64,000 nt of DNA from Eleusine coracana subsp. coracana (GCA_032690845.1 CM064422.1:3658001-3722000), one strand, 5' to 3'. Shown: positions 12,084 through 25,115, counted from the stretch's first letter. Numbers and translations are program-made. Notes: generated from the sequence alone by a model not told the origin.

Positions 12084-15000
12084 ACTTTGGAGCGCTGTTT
12101 CTGGATCACAACTCAAGTTTACGCCCAGTTCGGTTGTTGTTCAGCTCTACTTCTAGTTGACAATACTAGTAATGGTTTAGGCCTGTTCTGGTAAGTACTA
12201 GTAATGAGATCTACCAACTCCCATATTGGTACCGGGTACTACCACCTGAGTTGGGTTGGAATATCGTCATCAACCTGCTCTGAAAGTTGTTTTGGACTGG
12301 GAACGGACACCCTCAGTCAGTGTAGCCTTACTTAAGCTCCATCGGCGAGTTGTGACTGACCATCATCCATCTATAGGCGCAGCAGAGCTGTCCGAGTCTG
12401 GTTGTGCTAATGTTGTTTCTCACGGGAAAGAAAGGGTACTCCTGTGTTTAAGAATCTGTTGGGTAACAAGCTCACGTCATGGCCTGGGCCAGTTCCAGTT
12501 AGACAGGCTACTACACGTACGTTTGTGTCGTACACGGTAGTGCTCCTTCTCGGGTTGACAAGTCTTCGCTCCGGAATCCAAATTATTGCAAATTCTTAAG
12601 CAAAATTAAAATGGCAGCAATCTGGTGTGAGCATGTCACTGGGCCTGGATATGAACGACGCGATCGACCGAGAGTTACGTTGTGGCCACACACTGACACA
12701 CACCATCTCTCACAGCTGCAATGTGTGTGTATGGCAAAACAAGCAACGACGCGACAATTTGTCTTGATATGCGCATGATTAGAGCACGACGATTGTCAAT
12801 CAATGAGCGTGTCCCGATGTATGCGAGCGCGCGCGTCGCGTCCCGTCCCGTGTGTGCAACGCGTGAACGACCCCAGATATTTAGCTTGCGCGCTATGTCG
12901 TCCTGTACCAACTTATTACTACACGGATCTGACAATCAATCTGCGAAAGAACACGGCCGACACAAGAGTTGTGCGCTTGTCATTTCCTCCCAACCACCGA
13001 TCGGCCGGTCGATCCATCCAAATCCCAGATGCACTCGAGGTCGATCTCCATGGATCCGTCTCCAGCTCACTCCATTGATTTTTAGATGACTCCAGCGAAC
13101 TTGGACGCAGAACGCATGCATGCACTGTCGATAGCAAACCAGCAGATAGTGGTTTCAAGCAAGTTGTTTGTCGGATTATTTGCTTCGGAATCACCTTCTT
13201 GCAACCATCTGTAAAACGCGGCAACTATCAGACCGTGCCGACTTGGTTTTAAAAAAAAAAAAGTGGTTTCAAGCAAGAGTACAGAATTAGTACTCTCTTG
13301 AAGACTAGGGACGGCGACGACGGATTGAAGGAGATACCGGGAGGTGGCTTGGGCTATACTAGTACAGTACGCACTTGCTTCTGCTGTGTGCATGTGCGAC
13401 AGTCGCTGTCGTTACCGAACAAGCGTCGCGTCATGACTTGGCGTGGCCCCTTTACCTTTAAAAAACGCATGGTGCAGGAGTTTAGAAAAAAGGCAGGTCG
13501 TGGAAAGGTCAAACCTGTACTTAGTAATGCATTGTCAGTGATAACTACGAAGGCAGCTCGGTTAAATGTTCCGTTTTGAAAAGATAGAGAAGACAACTGT
13601 GAAATATGCCCCGGATATTACGTGGTACGGAGTTTCAAATTCTAACAATTGTCATGTGAAAAGTGCTGAGTACATTTGTGGGGTAAAATGAGGATACCAT
13701 TCCCCGTTACAATAACACAAACGCCATGATAAATAAAATGACATGCGAGAGAGAAAGGAAAAAAAAAAATCAAAATCATGTCAGGTCGATCCGCATATGT
13801 CTATCTGGAATATATATGTCAGTTTCGAATAGAGGGGATATCATTTTCAATTTTCCAAGTGGTACGCGACAGAACATTCCTCCTGCTCTTGCTGCGTGCG
13901 TCCATCGTCGAACGGGAACGGCGTGGTGGTCCAAAGTCCAAACCGTCATAGCATGATTTTTTTTTAAAAAAAATAATGTTATTCGGCTGTCAAACGGGAC
14001 GCGGGCCGGGGCGAGATCTCCCGTTAGATTTTGTGCAAATCACTTGTCACCTAACTTTGATCTGGAATCGGATCCGGTCTTTTTTATACTAGTAGTACTG
14101 GACTGCCGCGCGGGGAGAAAGCTGTGGCTTTCTCGTCGGTCATCTTTTCGTCTGACAGACAGAAGTGACAAGGGAAAGTGGCGAGAGCGCGAGCGGAGCT
14201 GTTCTCTGTGTTCTGACTGCTGAGTTAGGGCGTCGGTAGGGCCAGCTGTGTCAAGAAGCGCACCACAGCAACAGCAACAAACAGGATGGCTGATGTGAAG
14301 TGAAAGGGAGTACTAGTTCCGATTCTCGAAAAATGGAAGGAAAAGGAGTAGCAGCTCGACGGCCGGGCAGCTGTACGTTTGACGGCGGCAGTGGTGCCGG
14401 TCGACGGCGTTGAGCTGGAACTCGAAGGCCTATGGACCGCTGGTTTATGTTAGCGGGCCGGATCCGCGTAGGAAATCTGCATGGGCAAGATGTTGTGAGT
14501 TGCGCATCGCAAGGCTACGGTCGGCCCACTTCATGCGCGCCTCGGGGTACAATAGAACTGGGCCTGGTCGAATCGTGGCCGCAAAATAGAGATCTGACGG
14601 GAACGATGACCTCAGCCCTGGTCGGTACTTCGTTTACCGACCAACCCCGTCCACCCCGTTGCGGCGCCGCGTCCCGCTCGGCGCTCCTTGCCGCCGCTCT
14701 CCCGCCAACATCGGCGTCATCGGTGCCCCCACCGGCGTGCGAAATCGGTAGGCTATGCACGTTCAAGCGTCCTTCTGGATCATCGTCTTGGCCAAAGTGG
14801 CGATCGTTTCGAACGCTAGTGCACCTCCAGATCACCGCCATGGCGACGCCAGTCGCCAGCTCGTTTTGTTCTAGAGCAGCCCTTGTGGGACATGCTGCCG
14901 ATCAATTTTTATCAAGTTAGCTGCACGCTGAGTGCTGATTCTGAGACGACGATGCTGACGCGTAGAATAGAGCAGCGTCCGGCAGACAAGGTTGTTGCTC

Positions 15001-15305
15001 ACATCGTGTCGACGCCGCGCGCCCACCTTCTGCATCACGGCGTCACCAGAGCCCAAAACGTCATGCGAAAACGGCGCACTAGCTAGGACGGGAACGGTGG
15101 TGTTTGCAGAATAGGGGTATTTTTTTCGTGAGCCGTGTTTGGACGGTGGTATTTGCAACGATATGAAAAGCTTTCAGTAATTTTTCAAAACGAAATGTTA
15201 TTTTTATTACAGATTTTTCGGAAACTTCACCACCTATTTTTCAGTTGTTTCGAACACTTAAGACAGCTTAATTCAACTTCTAGACTTCTTCACTCTTCAG
15301 CAGGT
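12084..15305. other. Gene-poor stretch
   Basis: About 3.2 kb without a gene I can support. Short open frames on both strands (for example 14432-14920 plus and 12919-13224 minus) have no recognisable domain and no supporting splice structure. Homopolymer A tracts near 13251 and 13759 are the only simple repeats of note. Confidence 0.4.
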
Positions 15306-15860
15306 TTAGTGACTCCAGGGTCCTGCCTCCTCTGTCCTCGACCACCTGCAGCACCCACCCAGCTGATCCTCTTCATCCTCCTCGTCGTCGGTGCCCACAT
15401 AGGTGGCGTAGCCTGCAGCACCGAGCTGATCCTCTTCATCCTCCTCGTTGTCGGTACCCACATAGGTGGCGTAGCCTTTGGTCATGAGCTCGTCCCTCAC
15501 CTTCTCCTGAACGGCACGTATGCTGTCGTCGTAGTCCAACGTAAAGGCTTGTAGCATTGAGACCTTGGAGCGTAGGTCCTCGTACATTCCCCCTTTTTCC
15601 TTGGCAAATTTGTCGATATTCGTAGTATCGGGGAACTCAATATCGTGCCCGAAGTTGAGGATCATCTCCACATCCTCAGGACGCAGCATGTACAGTTTCG
15701 TTTTCTTCTTCGTGTTGTTATCTTCGTTGTTATTAAATGCTTCTTCATTGTCGCTGGGAAGATTAAACTCGTCGGTGATGCCGTTTCGGGACAATTGTTC
15801 TACCAAATCACCCAAAGGGGACTCCTCCGAACACTTGTTAGAAGAAGAAGCGTCCGCCAT
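15306..15860 (-). CDS. Hypothetical acidic protein with a duplicated 21-residue C-terminal block
   Basis: An uninterrupted 184-codon frame starts in a favourable context (ATGGCG). I do not recognise the family. The N-terminal half is Ser/Asn/Glu-rich. The middle (KLYMLRPEDVEMILNFGHDI and following) looks like a folded helical segment. Residues about 129-170 contain two near-identical copies of a 21-residue block built around YATYVGTD and EEDEEDQLG; the underlying 63-bp DNA repeat lies at about 15350-15475. The tail after the second copy is Cys/Trp/Arg-rich and may be frayed. No introns are needed. No neighbouring gene suggests a role. Alternatives are a young grass-specific gene or a decayed fragment. 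The coherent codon use and acidic composition make me favour a real gene only slightly. Confidence 0.45.
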   Translation of the reverse strand: MADASSSNKCSEESPLGDLVEQLSRNGITDEFNLPSDNEEAFNNNEDNNTKKKTKLYMLRPEDVEMILNFGHDIEFPDTTNIDKFAKEKGGMYEDLRSKVSMLQAFTLDYDDSIRAVQEKVRDELMTKGYATYVGTDNEEDEEDQLGAAGYATYVGTDDEEDEEDQLGGCCRWSRTEEAGPWSH

Positions 15861-16445
15861 CGTCTCGTCTCCTTATCGAGACCCTCTCCGAAATTTCGAT
15901 TATCCTCGATCGAAAGTTCAAAACACCTGTGATTCAGTTCAAAGGATCAACGAGCTGAGAATCCAAGATGCTACTGGTACGTATTTATGGATCAGACCCA
16001 CCCCGAACCCGAGCTGATATCGATTTCAAGCAGCCGAGTCGGATGCGCAGGATACGGCAATCTGCTGCGACTGAGCGGATTGGCACACCGACGGACCGGG
16101 ATTCAGCCTCTACCACTAGGAATCCACAATTGCTAAATAACGAGATTAACAAGAAGAAAAGGGAGTAAAGTACTAGTATCCAGCACGTACCTGGATTGCA
16201 GCTACCCCGTCATCACCGCCGGCGCCCGCTCGCTGATGACCTAACGCAGGCCGCCGCCGGCTCGGAGCAGGGTTTATCATGGAGCGAGTGCATCAGACGG
16301 GCCGAAGTGGCCCGCCCGCGATTGGCCCAGGCAGGGAGCGGACAATGGCCCAATAGCTGGGCCTTCTTGCAAAGAGGCTTGCGGGCCTTATCTATCCGGC
16401 TCCTCTTGTATACTAATACTAGTACTATTAAAAAATTTTGAAGTA
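15861..16445. other. Upstream flank of the hypothetical gene
   Basis: Non-coding. It probably contains the promoter and leader of the minus-strand hypothetical gene. Several GGCCCA-type words (about 16316-16362) resemble plant site II promoter elements, but I cannot assign them with certainty. Confidence 0.35.
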
Positions 16446-16736
16446 TACTCCATTCATATTTTAAAAGAAAGTCATTCTAAATACATAGCTAATTTTACAA
16501 AAACAAATTGTTTTTTTAAAAAATAAAAAATATTATAGTTGTGGAGAATTGAATCAGCAATCTCATAAGTTAAGTAATTTTGCTTTATAAGCAACAACCA
16601 CTTAGGTGAGTACATGCTATTAATTAAATTAGTTTCAAGATGATTTTAATAAAGAAAGAGAGAGAAAATATCCCCTAATTAATTACTCTTTGATATTATA
16701 AATTATTTCTAAAATGACTTTTTTTGCAGGAGAGTA
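16446..16736. mobile_element. Stowaway-like MITE
   Basis: The left end TACTCC, followed by AAGAAAGTCATTCTAAAT, is the imperfect reverse complement of the right end at 16706-16736 (ATTTCTAAAATGACTTT, ending in GGAGAGTA). TA flanks both ends. The inside is AT-rich and has no coding capacity. Confidence 0.65.
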
Positions 16737-16961
16737 CATTTTTGTTTTATTTTATTTTTTCTCGAAATTCCTGGAGCGTGTATCGTTCATGGTCGCGTGT
16801 ACAGAACACGGTAGTCGCGTTTCGTCCCGCAGTTCGACGTCGCCACCGGCTCGCCAGGGGAGGACTATGGGAAAAGTACATGGATATTCAATTGGCTGCA
16901 ACGGTTGTTTGGATGGACCGTATTCAATGTGACCAAGTCGACCGTATTTAATGGTTTATGA

Positions 16962-17303
16962 GTGTGTTTATTTCCCACCCTCTGATTTTTAGACCTATCA
17001 TATCGAATATTGTGATACTAATTAGGAGTATTAAATATATATTATTGACAAAATCTAGTTCATAACTCTCCCTTTAAATGACGAGATAAATCTATTAAAA
17101 TTAATTAGGTCATAATTATATAATATAATGCTACAGTAAATATCTCTTAATAATAATTTAATTAAGCTTAATAAATTTATCACGTTGATGCACATTCAAC
17201 TCTGTAATTAGTTTTATATTTAATATATATTTAATAATTATATATAACATTTTAATAATTAATATGATCTCACTAAAATTTAGAACCAAAGAAACAAACA
17301 CAC
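16962..17303 (+). mobile_element. AT-rich MITE, copy A of an inverted pair
   Basis: The element opens with GTGTGTTTATTTC and closes with GAAACAAACACAC, short terminal inverted repeats around a roughly 340-bp AT-rich interior. A diverged copy in the opposite orientation lies at about 17853-18165, with 0.55 kb between them. Superfamily not determined; no clear target duplication seen. Confidence 0.65.
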
Positions 17304-17852
17304 CCATATGTGCAAGGTTCATATTCAGAGCACACTACAGCACCTAACAAGAAGTTTCAAATTCTTCTGGGTTGGTTATGCTGCAGTGCAACCCGTGTCG
17401 TGATTCATCAGGCTCCGCTCTCTTCATCTTTTTTTCTCCCTTTGTGTTATAAGTTCAGCAATAATAAGCACGTAGCCCTGTGTTGGGATTCACATTTACA
17501 GTTTAAGCAATCAGGCTTGCAGCACTCTGTCTGCACGATAACCTACGCCTGTATGCTCTCCAACCCATCGCTCCGTTCAATGCACTTGCTTAGGGGACAG
17601 GCGGCGCCCAACGAAGACGACAAGCACGGCGCGGGAAGCTCGCCGTCCAGCACGCGCACCTCCTAAAGTCCTGATCGATCGAAGCCGGCAAGAGGGATAG
17701 GCGGGGTCACCCCTGTTTTTTTAATGGGCCGATTTCTATCTCTATTTGTTTGAAGAATTAGGGTAAATTATTTTATTCTATTTAGTATGAGATATAAATA
17801 ATGAATGAGTTCGTCCTTAATTTTGTTTGAATAGATAAATATGGATAAATTG

Positions 17853-18165
17853 AGTATGTTTGTTTCTTGGAGTCTATGCTATATATAATTATTAAATATA
17901 TATTAAATATAAAACTAATTACAGAGTTGAATAAGTATCAGTATGATAAATTTTATAAAACTTAATTAAGTTATCATTAAGAGATGTTTACTATAGCATC
18001 ATATTATTTAATCATAATCTAATTAGTCTTAATAGATTTATCTTGTTATTCAGAGTGTGGGTTATGAACTGGATTTTGTCAGTAATCTATATTTAATATT
18101 TCTAATTAGTATCATAATATTCAATGAAACAGATCTAAAAATCAGACGGGTGAAAACGAACATAG
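17853..18165 (-). mobile_element. AT-rich MITE, copy B (inverted relative to copy A)
   Basis: Shares the internal order of copy A in reverse complement. Examples are the segment beginning at 17906 (TATATTAAATATAAAACTAA), the AGAGATGTTTACTATAGCAT word, and the terminal GTTTGTTTC. The ends are more degraded than in copy A. Confidence 0.6.
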
Positions 18166-19599
18166 GAATAGTCACCAATGATAGGTTAACCCTATACATA
18201 GTCATGTAACAAAGCTATATATATAGGATTTAAATACCAAATAAAATTAAAATGTAATTAATAAGATCCATCAAATATATCTGACACAGCCTATACAAAA
18301 GAATATTTACATCCAGAAAATATATAATTAACAAAATTAATAAAATTATAATTAACAAAATATATTTACATTCATAGTCTAAGACAGAAGCTCTTATCCT
18401 ATTGTTTATTTGCTTCTCAATCGGATCACGTCGTTGCCAAGTAAAAGAAAACAGAATAGTGGTCACAGAATTGTTTATTTGCTTCTCAACCGTCTCCTCT
18501 ATGTTTTTCCTTTTCCTTTTTTTATTTTTATTTTTTCAAGTGGGAGCGGTCACCTACCAACGCGGGGGCACAGTCTTCACCTACCAACGTGGGAGCGTAC
18601 ACAAGACCACGCAGGAGCGCGCGCGAGGGACGCGTACACTCGATTTTATAGGATGGCGCTACCTCTGATTATGAGAGAATATTCTCTTCTTATTGACCCT
18701 ATCCGTACATAACCCCCAACCAAACATCATCAAAAAAAAGGCCGCCGCCTTCCATCCACTCTCATACACCGAACCAAACATATCCTTAACGGACAAAGAA
18801 TGAAGGATGGGCTTGTTCAGATTCTTAACTGATGGATCGCAGCAAGAATAGCAATGCGCATTGCTGTAACAGGATGAGTTTGATGTCTTCGAACACAGAG
18901 TCAGAATGGCATCAAGACTCTGTTCATTGATCGATTGCATCCAGACATGCTGGTCCTCTCGTGTCTTCTCCGATATACTCGCAGAGTAATTTCAGATGTA
19001 TGATTGAGCAAGCATTGGTTGTACACAGTGCTTCAGGAAAGTCCACAGTTCAGAACAACATTTTACAGCAAACGGCAACTGCCTCAATTCCAGATTTTTT
19101 CGAAAGTGGTATTAAAGCATTCCAAATTACAGTCGTTCGACCAGCATACATTTGAAGAAGTTTATCTAACCAAGAAACTAATTCATCTATACTAGAAATC
19201 AGAAATGAAAGGAAACATCATTTTCAGCTCTTCTGAAACTCCAAATGCACCTTATGAGCCTGCAGTTTGAGGCAGAGTTTTTTCGTTGACGTCTTGAACT
19301 CTCAAGTTTGAATCATCAATAGTTTGTATGGAGCTTGATTTTTGCTGACTTAGTATCTTGACAACTTCAGGACTTCAGGATGTGCTATCACACATAATTG
19401 ATGCTCTTTCACTGAAATTCTGAAAAATAAATTATCAAGTAAATTCCAATAAGGAACAACACAACTGATTTTATTGCATTCAGCATCACAAGGGTGGCAA
19501 CAGGGCTTAAAGGTGAAACCAGTCAGAAAATGTAGTCAACAACACCATCTAATTATGCAATTCTGAACTTGAGTTAACATAGTAACACCAGCTGAGACA
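18166..19599. other. Intergenic stretch, AT-rich then mixed
   Basis: No gene seen. A 23-base word (TTGTTTATTTGCTTCTCAA plus flanks) occurs twice, near 18402 and 18472. An A run sits at 18732-18739. The remainder shows no coding signal. Confidence 0.4.
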
Positions 19600-20630
19600 G
19601 AAGACAGCACGCCGACATTCCAACGATGAGCGGAGCATTGGAGGGTGAACATTGGACCATGCTTTGCGAGCTTCTGCCCATATACCAGAACCTCACTATT
19701 GTCAACATCGGTGACGGCACCACGACATCATTTTGACGACGATTGACTCCCCATGGGCAGGCTATCAAACAACATGCATGCACTATTCAGCCACTGCACC
19801 AAGCCGATGGCAACGGCCCGCACCGTCCTTGCTGACGGCATGCGAGTCCATCTCGTTCCGCGGCTAACACAGGCAGCCACGGAAGACATGACAAAGGTTG
19901 AGGTGGCACTGAGCCAAATAGTGCTAACAACCGACCCCGATACCAGGCACGGTCCGCTCATCGACGCCAACAACAAGCTGAAGACTACCTCCATCTACAA
20001 GCTGCTGGTCACCAACACCCCATGTCCGTATGTAGACTTTGTGTGGCGCAACAGCACCCCGCCCAAGGTCCAGTTCTTCATATGGCTTCTCTCCCAGGAC
20101 CGTATCAAGAGTCGCGCCAACTTACACACCAAGAAGATAGTCGAAGACACCACATGCGAGCTCTGCGGGCAGCATGCAGAAGACTCGGACCACCTCATTT
20201 TTCGGTGCGCAACGGCGAGTGCGCTCTGGGCTGGCCTGGGCATTGACACCCAGAACGCGTATGTTGATCGCCTGTGGGAACTACAGCGCCCAAGCACTAT
20301 CCCGGCGCAGCACTTCGAATTCTTCATCCATCTATGTTGCTGGCAAGTCTGGAAACACCGTAACGAGGTGATTTTCCACTCTGAAGCGTGCTCGATTCTA
20401 CGACTGCTTCGACACTGTAAAGAAGACGCCATGCTATGGTGCTGCCGACTTCCCCGATGTGATGATCACATCACTCAACTTTAGTGTAATCTTTTTTCTT
20501 CAATTATGTAACATAAGGTTACTCTCTCATCCACATCATGCTGTATACTACTTGTGAAACCATTGACTACCATTATAATGGAAAACTATAGGTGGGGATC
20601 CTCTCCCCCCGTTGACATTCAAAAAAAAAA
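19600..20630 (+). mobile_element. LINE non-LTR retrotransposon 3' remnant (ORF2 zf-RVT end)
   Basis: An open frame at 19753-20484 encodes the C-terminal part of a plant LINE ORF2. It includes FVWRNSTPPKVQFFIWLLSQ, then a zinc-ribbon-like CELCGQHAEDSDHLIFRC, then QVWKHRNEVIFHSE, all typical of the zf-RVT region after reverse transcriptase. Just upstream the homology is broken: the expected Trp codon before LPMG is TGA, and the frame shifts further 5'. A 3' UTR follows and ends in an A tract at 20621-20630. It is therefore a 5'-truncated, inactivated copy. Confidence 0.85.
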
Positions 20631-22834
20631 TTGACGTTGTTTGCAGACATATAAAGGAGAGTATATCAGCTTGCAACATACACCCACTTACAAGGATGTA
20701 CTTGAATGCATCATTTGACCTTATCCCATCAATCTAGTTGAAAAAGAAATCTTGAGAATACCCTACGGTATGTGAGACCCTGCTGTCTAGGAAGAGAATT
20801 TGCATCTTCAGACTTAGCCTGAAAAGCAGCAGATCATGAAAATTTTATTATTCGATTCATCAACACTGTCGCCATTCCACGTTGCTTGGATTCTCAGAAG
20901 TTAAGATCAAATAACACCGTGAGATGAAAGACACCAAGCGACTTGTGCAAAAGGCAGAGGAAGCACGAGTGTTCCCGGCTCCAGTCCACGAATTGCGCGT
21001 ATTAGATACTGTAACTACGATCTCTGGCGAATCGCCCAGGGATTCACTGCCTGGCTCCATCAATCCGTGTCTCGCAGCCACGAGGAGGCCGGGGATGAGG
21101 GATCCTTTCCTCTAGATGTAGCTGCAGCGAGGAGGACAGGGCAATCGAGCAGGACAAGACACGGAATGCAGAGTTCTCCCACGGCGAGGGAGATGAAGAA
21201 GCCGTCACGCGTGATGGAGGAAGCAGAGGCCGTGACCGGCAAGGTGGCCAGACTCCGGTGATGGTGGGAAGTAGAGTAGATGACGACGATGTGACCGCGC
21301 TGCGAAAATGAAAGGGATCTCCAATCCCAACCTCAGCTGAACTGAAAGCCAATCCCCTCTCTGGCGCCACGGCGGCGGCCGTATGCCTTCCGGCGACTCC
21401 CGCCGCCGCCCGCTCGACCTCTTCCCCGTCATAGTTCGCCCGCCCGTTAAATCTCAACGGAGGCTCGCGCGGGTCGCCGACGGCGGCCGTGGCACGGCCT
21501 ATTTTACGGATGAGCCCTATTCCTTATTTACACAGAACCCCCTGGTTGGGATCCTATATTTTACATAAACGCCCCTATTTTGAATCTCGGTTAATAACCG
21601 CGATCCAATATTTTACATAAACACCCCTAAATCGGATCGCGGTTATTGACCGCGATCTAATATTTTGCAAAATACCCCCTATTTAGGTTTCGACCTGTCT
21701 CTTCGCCCTCGTCACCCCTTGCTCGTCCGCCGCCGCCGGACGCCGATCTCTCCCCTGCTTCGCGGAAGCGCAAGCCGCAAGGTGCCCTCAAATCAAGATC
21801 CAACACCGGATTTAGGAGCCTAGGCGCAGGATTCACCGTGTCCGTACGCCGCAGCGGCGACTGCGCGCCCTGGCCTGGCAGCACCGGCCGGGTTGGGGAC
21901 TGGAGGATCGAACGAGGTGGTCGGGGAATGGAGTACCTACCGTGCTCCATGGATCTCTGGTGGCTCGAGGGACTTCTTGCGCCTTGATTAATCTCTGGAC
22001 TAAAATCAGTGTCTTCTCTGTAGCTGCGATTTAATCTCTGGATGAAAATCAGTATCTTCTCTGCAGTTGCGATGCTCTATCTTGAAATGGCAAATCCTGG
22101 AGTAATTCGTGGAATTGCTGGCCTCCTTGAATCACTGCTCGTCGGATGATTTACGTGCAACTGAGTGGTGTATAATTAGAAGCTGAAGATGGAATTCAGG
22201 AATGGCATCATATGTGAAATACTGTCTTACTGCTCCTGTACATCTGATACAGTACTCTGTCGCTCAGTTGGTACAAACATGTCAGTGAAGTGTTTCGTTG
22301 ACTTTTTTTTGGCAATTTCATGAATCTGCACTGAGATTTGGTGCTTGCCAATGTGGCGCCTCGTGTGTACCAGCGAGACCTCCACTTTCTTCCAAATTCT
22401 TAGCAGTTTTCAGGATGCATGTTCACAATGTCGCATGGTGCTCGCCGGACCATATCTGGGAAAAGGCAAAGCACTCGCAGCGCGTTGTTGGCGTCGCCGC
22501 CGCCTTTGTAAGACACGCCATGGACAGCCGAGGTGATCACGAGGATGATGATGAGCATTTGAACACCACGATGAGCATGAGAATGGGTAGTGCCGACGGA
22601 TTGGGATTGATACATGGAGCACACAATGATCCTTTACACGTTTGTCCTTTTTTTTATGAAATCCTTTACATGTTTGATGTTTGTATATAGAGTCTCCGGA
22701 CAATGCAAAATATCAACCCACCTACCAGCATCGAGCGCCGCTCCTAATTTGATTTGACCGATGCGTACGTACGGAGTAGGAATTATTGCGTTGCGTGCAC
22801 GGCGAGTGCGGGGGCATGCATGATTGAGCGGCGT
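20631..22834. other. Intergenic stretch 3' of glycolate oxidase
   Basis: No gene recognised. 21535-21680 contains three imperfect direct copies of a unit with TATTTTACATAAAC and a GGTTATTGACCGCGAT-type palindromic word, a repeat I associate with grass transposon-derived sequence. GC-rich frames at 21044-21457 and 21657-21950 are probably shadow frames. The last 100-150 bases should be 3' UTR of the minus-strand oxidase gene. Confidence 0.4.
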
Positions 22835-25115
22835 TCACAGCCTGGGCTTGGGGCGGAGGCGGTCTCCCTCGGTGAGGACGTGGCTGCGGTTGATCTCGGC
22901 GAGCGACGTGCACCCGCTGAGCGCCATGGTCAGCTCGAACTCATCGCGCAGCATCCGCAGCACGTTCCGGACGCCGGCCTCGCCCTCCGCCGCAAGCGCG
23001 AACACCACCGGCCTCCCGACCTGATGAACATATGCAGCAGCAGCACACATATGATTCAGTCCTTAATTGACCTTTACAGGAGGAGATAATGAGCACGGGA
23101 ACACTTACGAAGACGCCGGCGGCGCCCAGTGCGAGCGCCTTGAACACGTCGGTGCCGCGGCGGACGCCGCCGTCGAGGTACACCGGGATGCGCCCCTGCG
23201 TCGCGTTCACGACCTGGGGTTCATTGCACACGCAAGAACAGCTGTGTCAGTTACTGTCTCACTGTTTATTTTATTTGCCGATCACGTAATAAACTTGCCG
23301 AACCAAAGAACGGGAGCGCGTGGCGTACCTCCTCGAGGGCGCTGATGGTGGCCGGCACGTAGTCCAGCTGACGCGCGCCGTGGTTGGACACGATGATGCC
23401 CGCCGCGCCGGAGTGGACGGCCAGCCTCGCTGCGGTTCGACAAGTTCACCGGCGTCAGTCCGTCCCTACTCGTGGTCGTTTCGTGCCAAGACGAAGAGAA
23501 GCAGTATAAGAATAAGCTTACCGTCCTCGGCAGTGATGACTCCCTTGACCAGGATCGGCAGCGTCGTGATGCTCTGCAGCCACTTCACATCCTGCAAATG
23601 CACAATCCCAATGCACTCTTTAGGAATCATTTTGCTGCTGGCATTCCCAGATCAGAAAAGCTTGGTGACAAAAATGCTAACCTTCCAGCTCAGTGTGCGG
23701 TCAATTTGTCCAGCAACGTAGGACGCCAGCCCGGAATCATTAGCCTGCAAATGCCAAAGAGACATCCATTCGTGAGAAACTGGACAGAAACGCACGGTCT
23801 CCATGAGGAACTCTGATTGAAGAGACACAAACCTGGTCCATCTTGCCAAGGTCCAGTCCCTCGAAGTTCTTGAGCGTCAGGAACGGCGGCAGAACGAACC
23901 TGCAGAACAACCAAAGCTGCTTCTTAATAACGGAAAAGCATCGCGGCCTCTGCATCCTGAGATGCACACAGCCAAGAACAACCGAACTTATTCCTGCCTT
24001 GCCATCTCAGGAATCAGGATGCATGAATGGGGATGCAGTAAGTCCATGCCGCAGGAGGGGAAACGAAGAAACCGACCTGTTCTTGATGTCGGCCTCACGG
24101 CGGCCGAGGCGCGGAGTGTCCACGGTGAGCGCGATCGCCTTGAACCCGGCCCTCTCAGCCCTCCTCACCAGCTGCTCCACCACCTTCCTGTCCTTGTACA
24201 CCTACATGGCATACATAGCAAAGCCACCATCATTATTACAGTTAGAAAAAGAACAAAAATTTATCTGTATTCTATAAACTATCTGATAGGAATGATTTGG
24301 TATTCTTTACATAGAGCTGGAAGAAACGGATTCCTGGTCCGGTGGAAGCAACCTCCTCAACGCTTGAAGTAGCCCATGACGACAGTGTCTGAAAAAGAAG
24401 TTCAGGGTCGTAATTCAGAACACGACACATTTGATAACTGTTCCTTTGCTATAATCATCAGAGTATTTTTTTTTTTCTGAAAGAAGCCAACACCAGCTTT
24501 CAGGATTTTTTTTTTCTTCTTTAGGATAGTAGTATCATACCATGATAGTTCCTGCTGCTGATGCAGCCCTCGCAGTTGCATACTCCCCTGAAGACATACG
24601 ACATCTCAGTTTTCTCAAGAAAAATATTGCCGAGTTAATACAAATTTACATGATTTACTAGTTCAGATGCAAGGATACATAAATGCCAACAGATTGTGAA
24701 GCTAAATAAGGCGTTAAAATGATATACCATCCGGGTGAGCCATTTTCTGCATAGCGGTGGGAGCAATCATAATGGGCATTGATATCTTGAATCCCAGTAC
24801 AGTTGTGGTCATGTCGATCTTTGAGACATCGATCAGAATGCGAGGGCGGAACCTTGTCATAGAAAGTTACCGACCATCAGATTCTGATATCTAAGGCTAA
24901 TAAATTCTGAATATCAAGAACTTGCATTGCTGACACACGTCAGAACAAGATACTGATGTGACAAAGAAGGCTTACAGGATCCTGGAGAAGGCCTCCCGGT
25001 TCTCCTTGAGAGTCCACTCGTCCTCCGCACCAGAGTTGTAGTAGTCGTAAGCCATCTTGGGAAGCTTCTGCTTTGCGATGGCCTGGTACTCCATGACGTT
25101 GGTGATCTCCCCCAT
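22835..25115 (-). CDS. GLO1: Peroxisomal glycolate oxidase ((S)-2-hydroxy-acid oxidase)
   Basis: Eleven coding exons on the minus strand: 25115-24976, 24852-24728, 24587-24541, 24388-24311, 24201-24077, 23899-23833, 23744-23682, 23591-23522, 23429-23329, 23213-23109, 23020-22835. They total 1107 bases, 368 residues, the normal family length. The enzyme is an FMN-dependent alpha-hydroxy-acid oxidase converting glycolate and O2 to glyoxylate and H2O2 in photorespiration. Expected active-site residues are present: Tyr25, Tyr130, Asp158 (TVDTP), Lys231 (ILVKGV), His255 and Arg258 (SNHGARQ). The FMN phosphate segment DGGVRRGTD is intact. The C-terminus PRL is a plausible PTS1 peroxisomal signal variant. 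The start MGEITNVMEY matches the family exactly. A spliced 5' leader is likely (see separate entries). The symbol follows the rice syntenic orthologue as I recall it. Confidence 0.95.

Noticed and set aside
14432..14920. 162-codon open frame between MITEs
   Set aside because: No domain, biased composition and an equally long opposite-strand frame.
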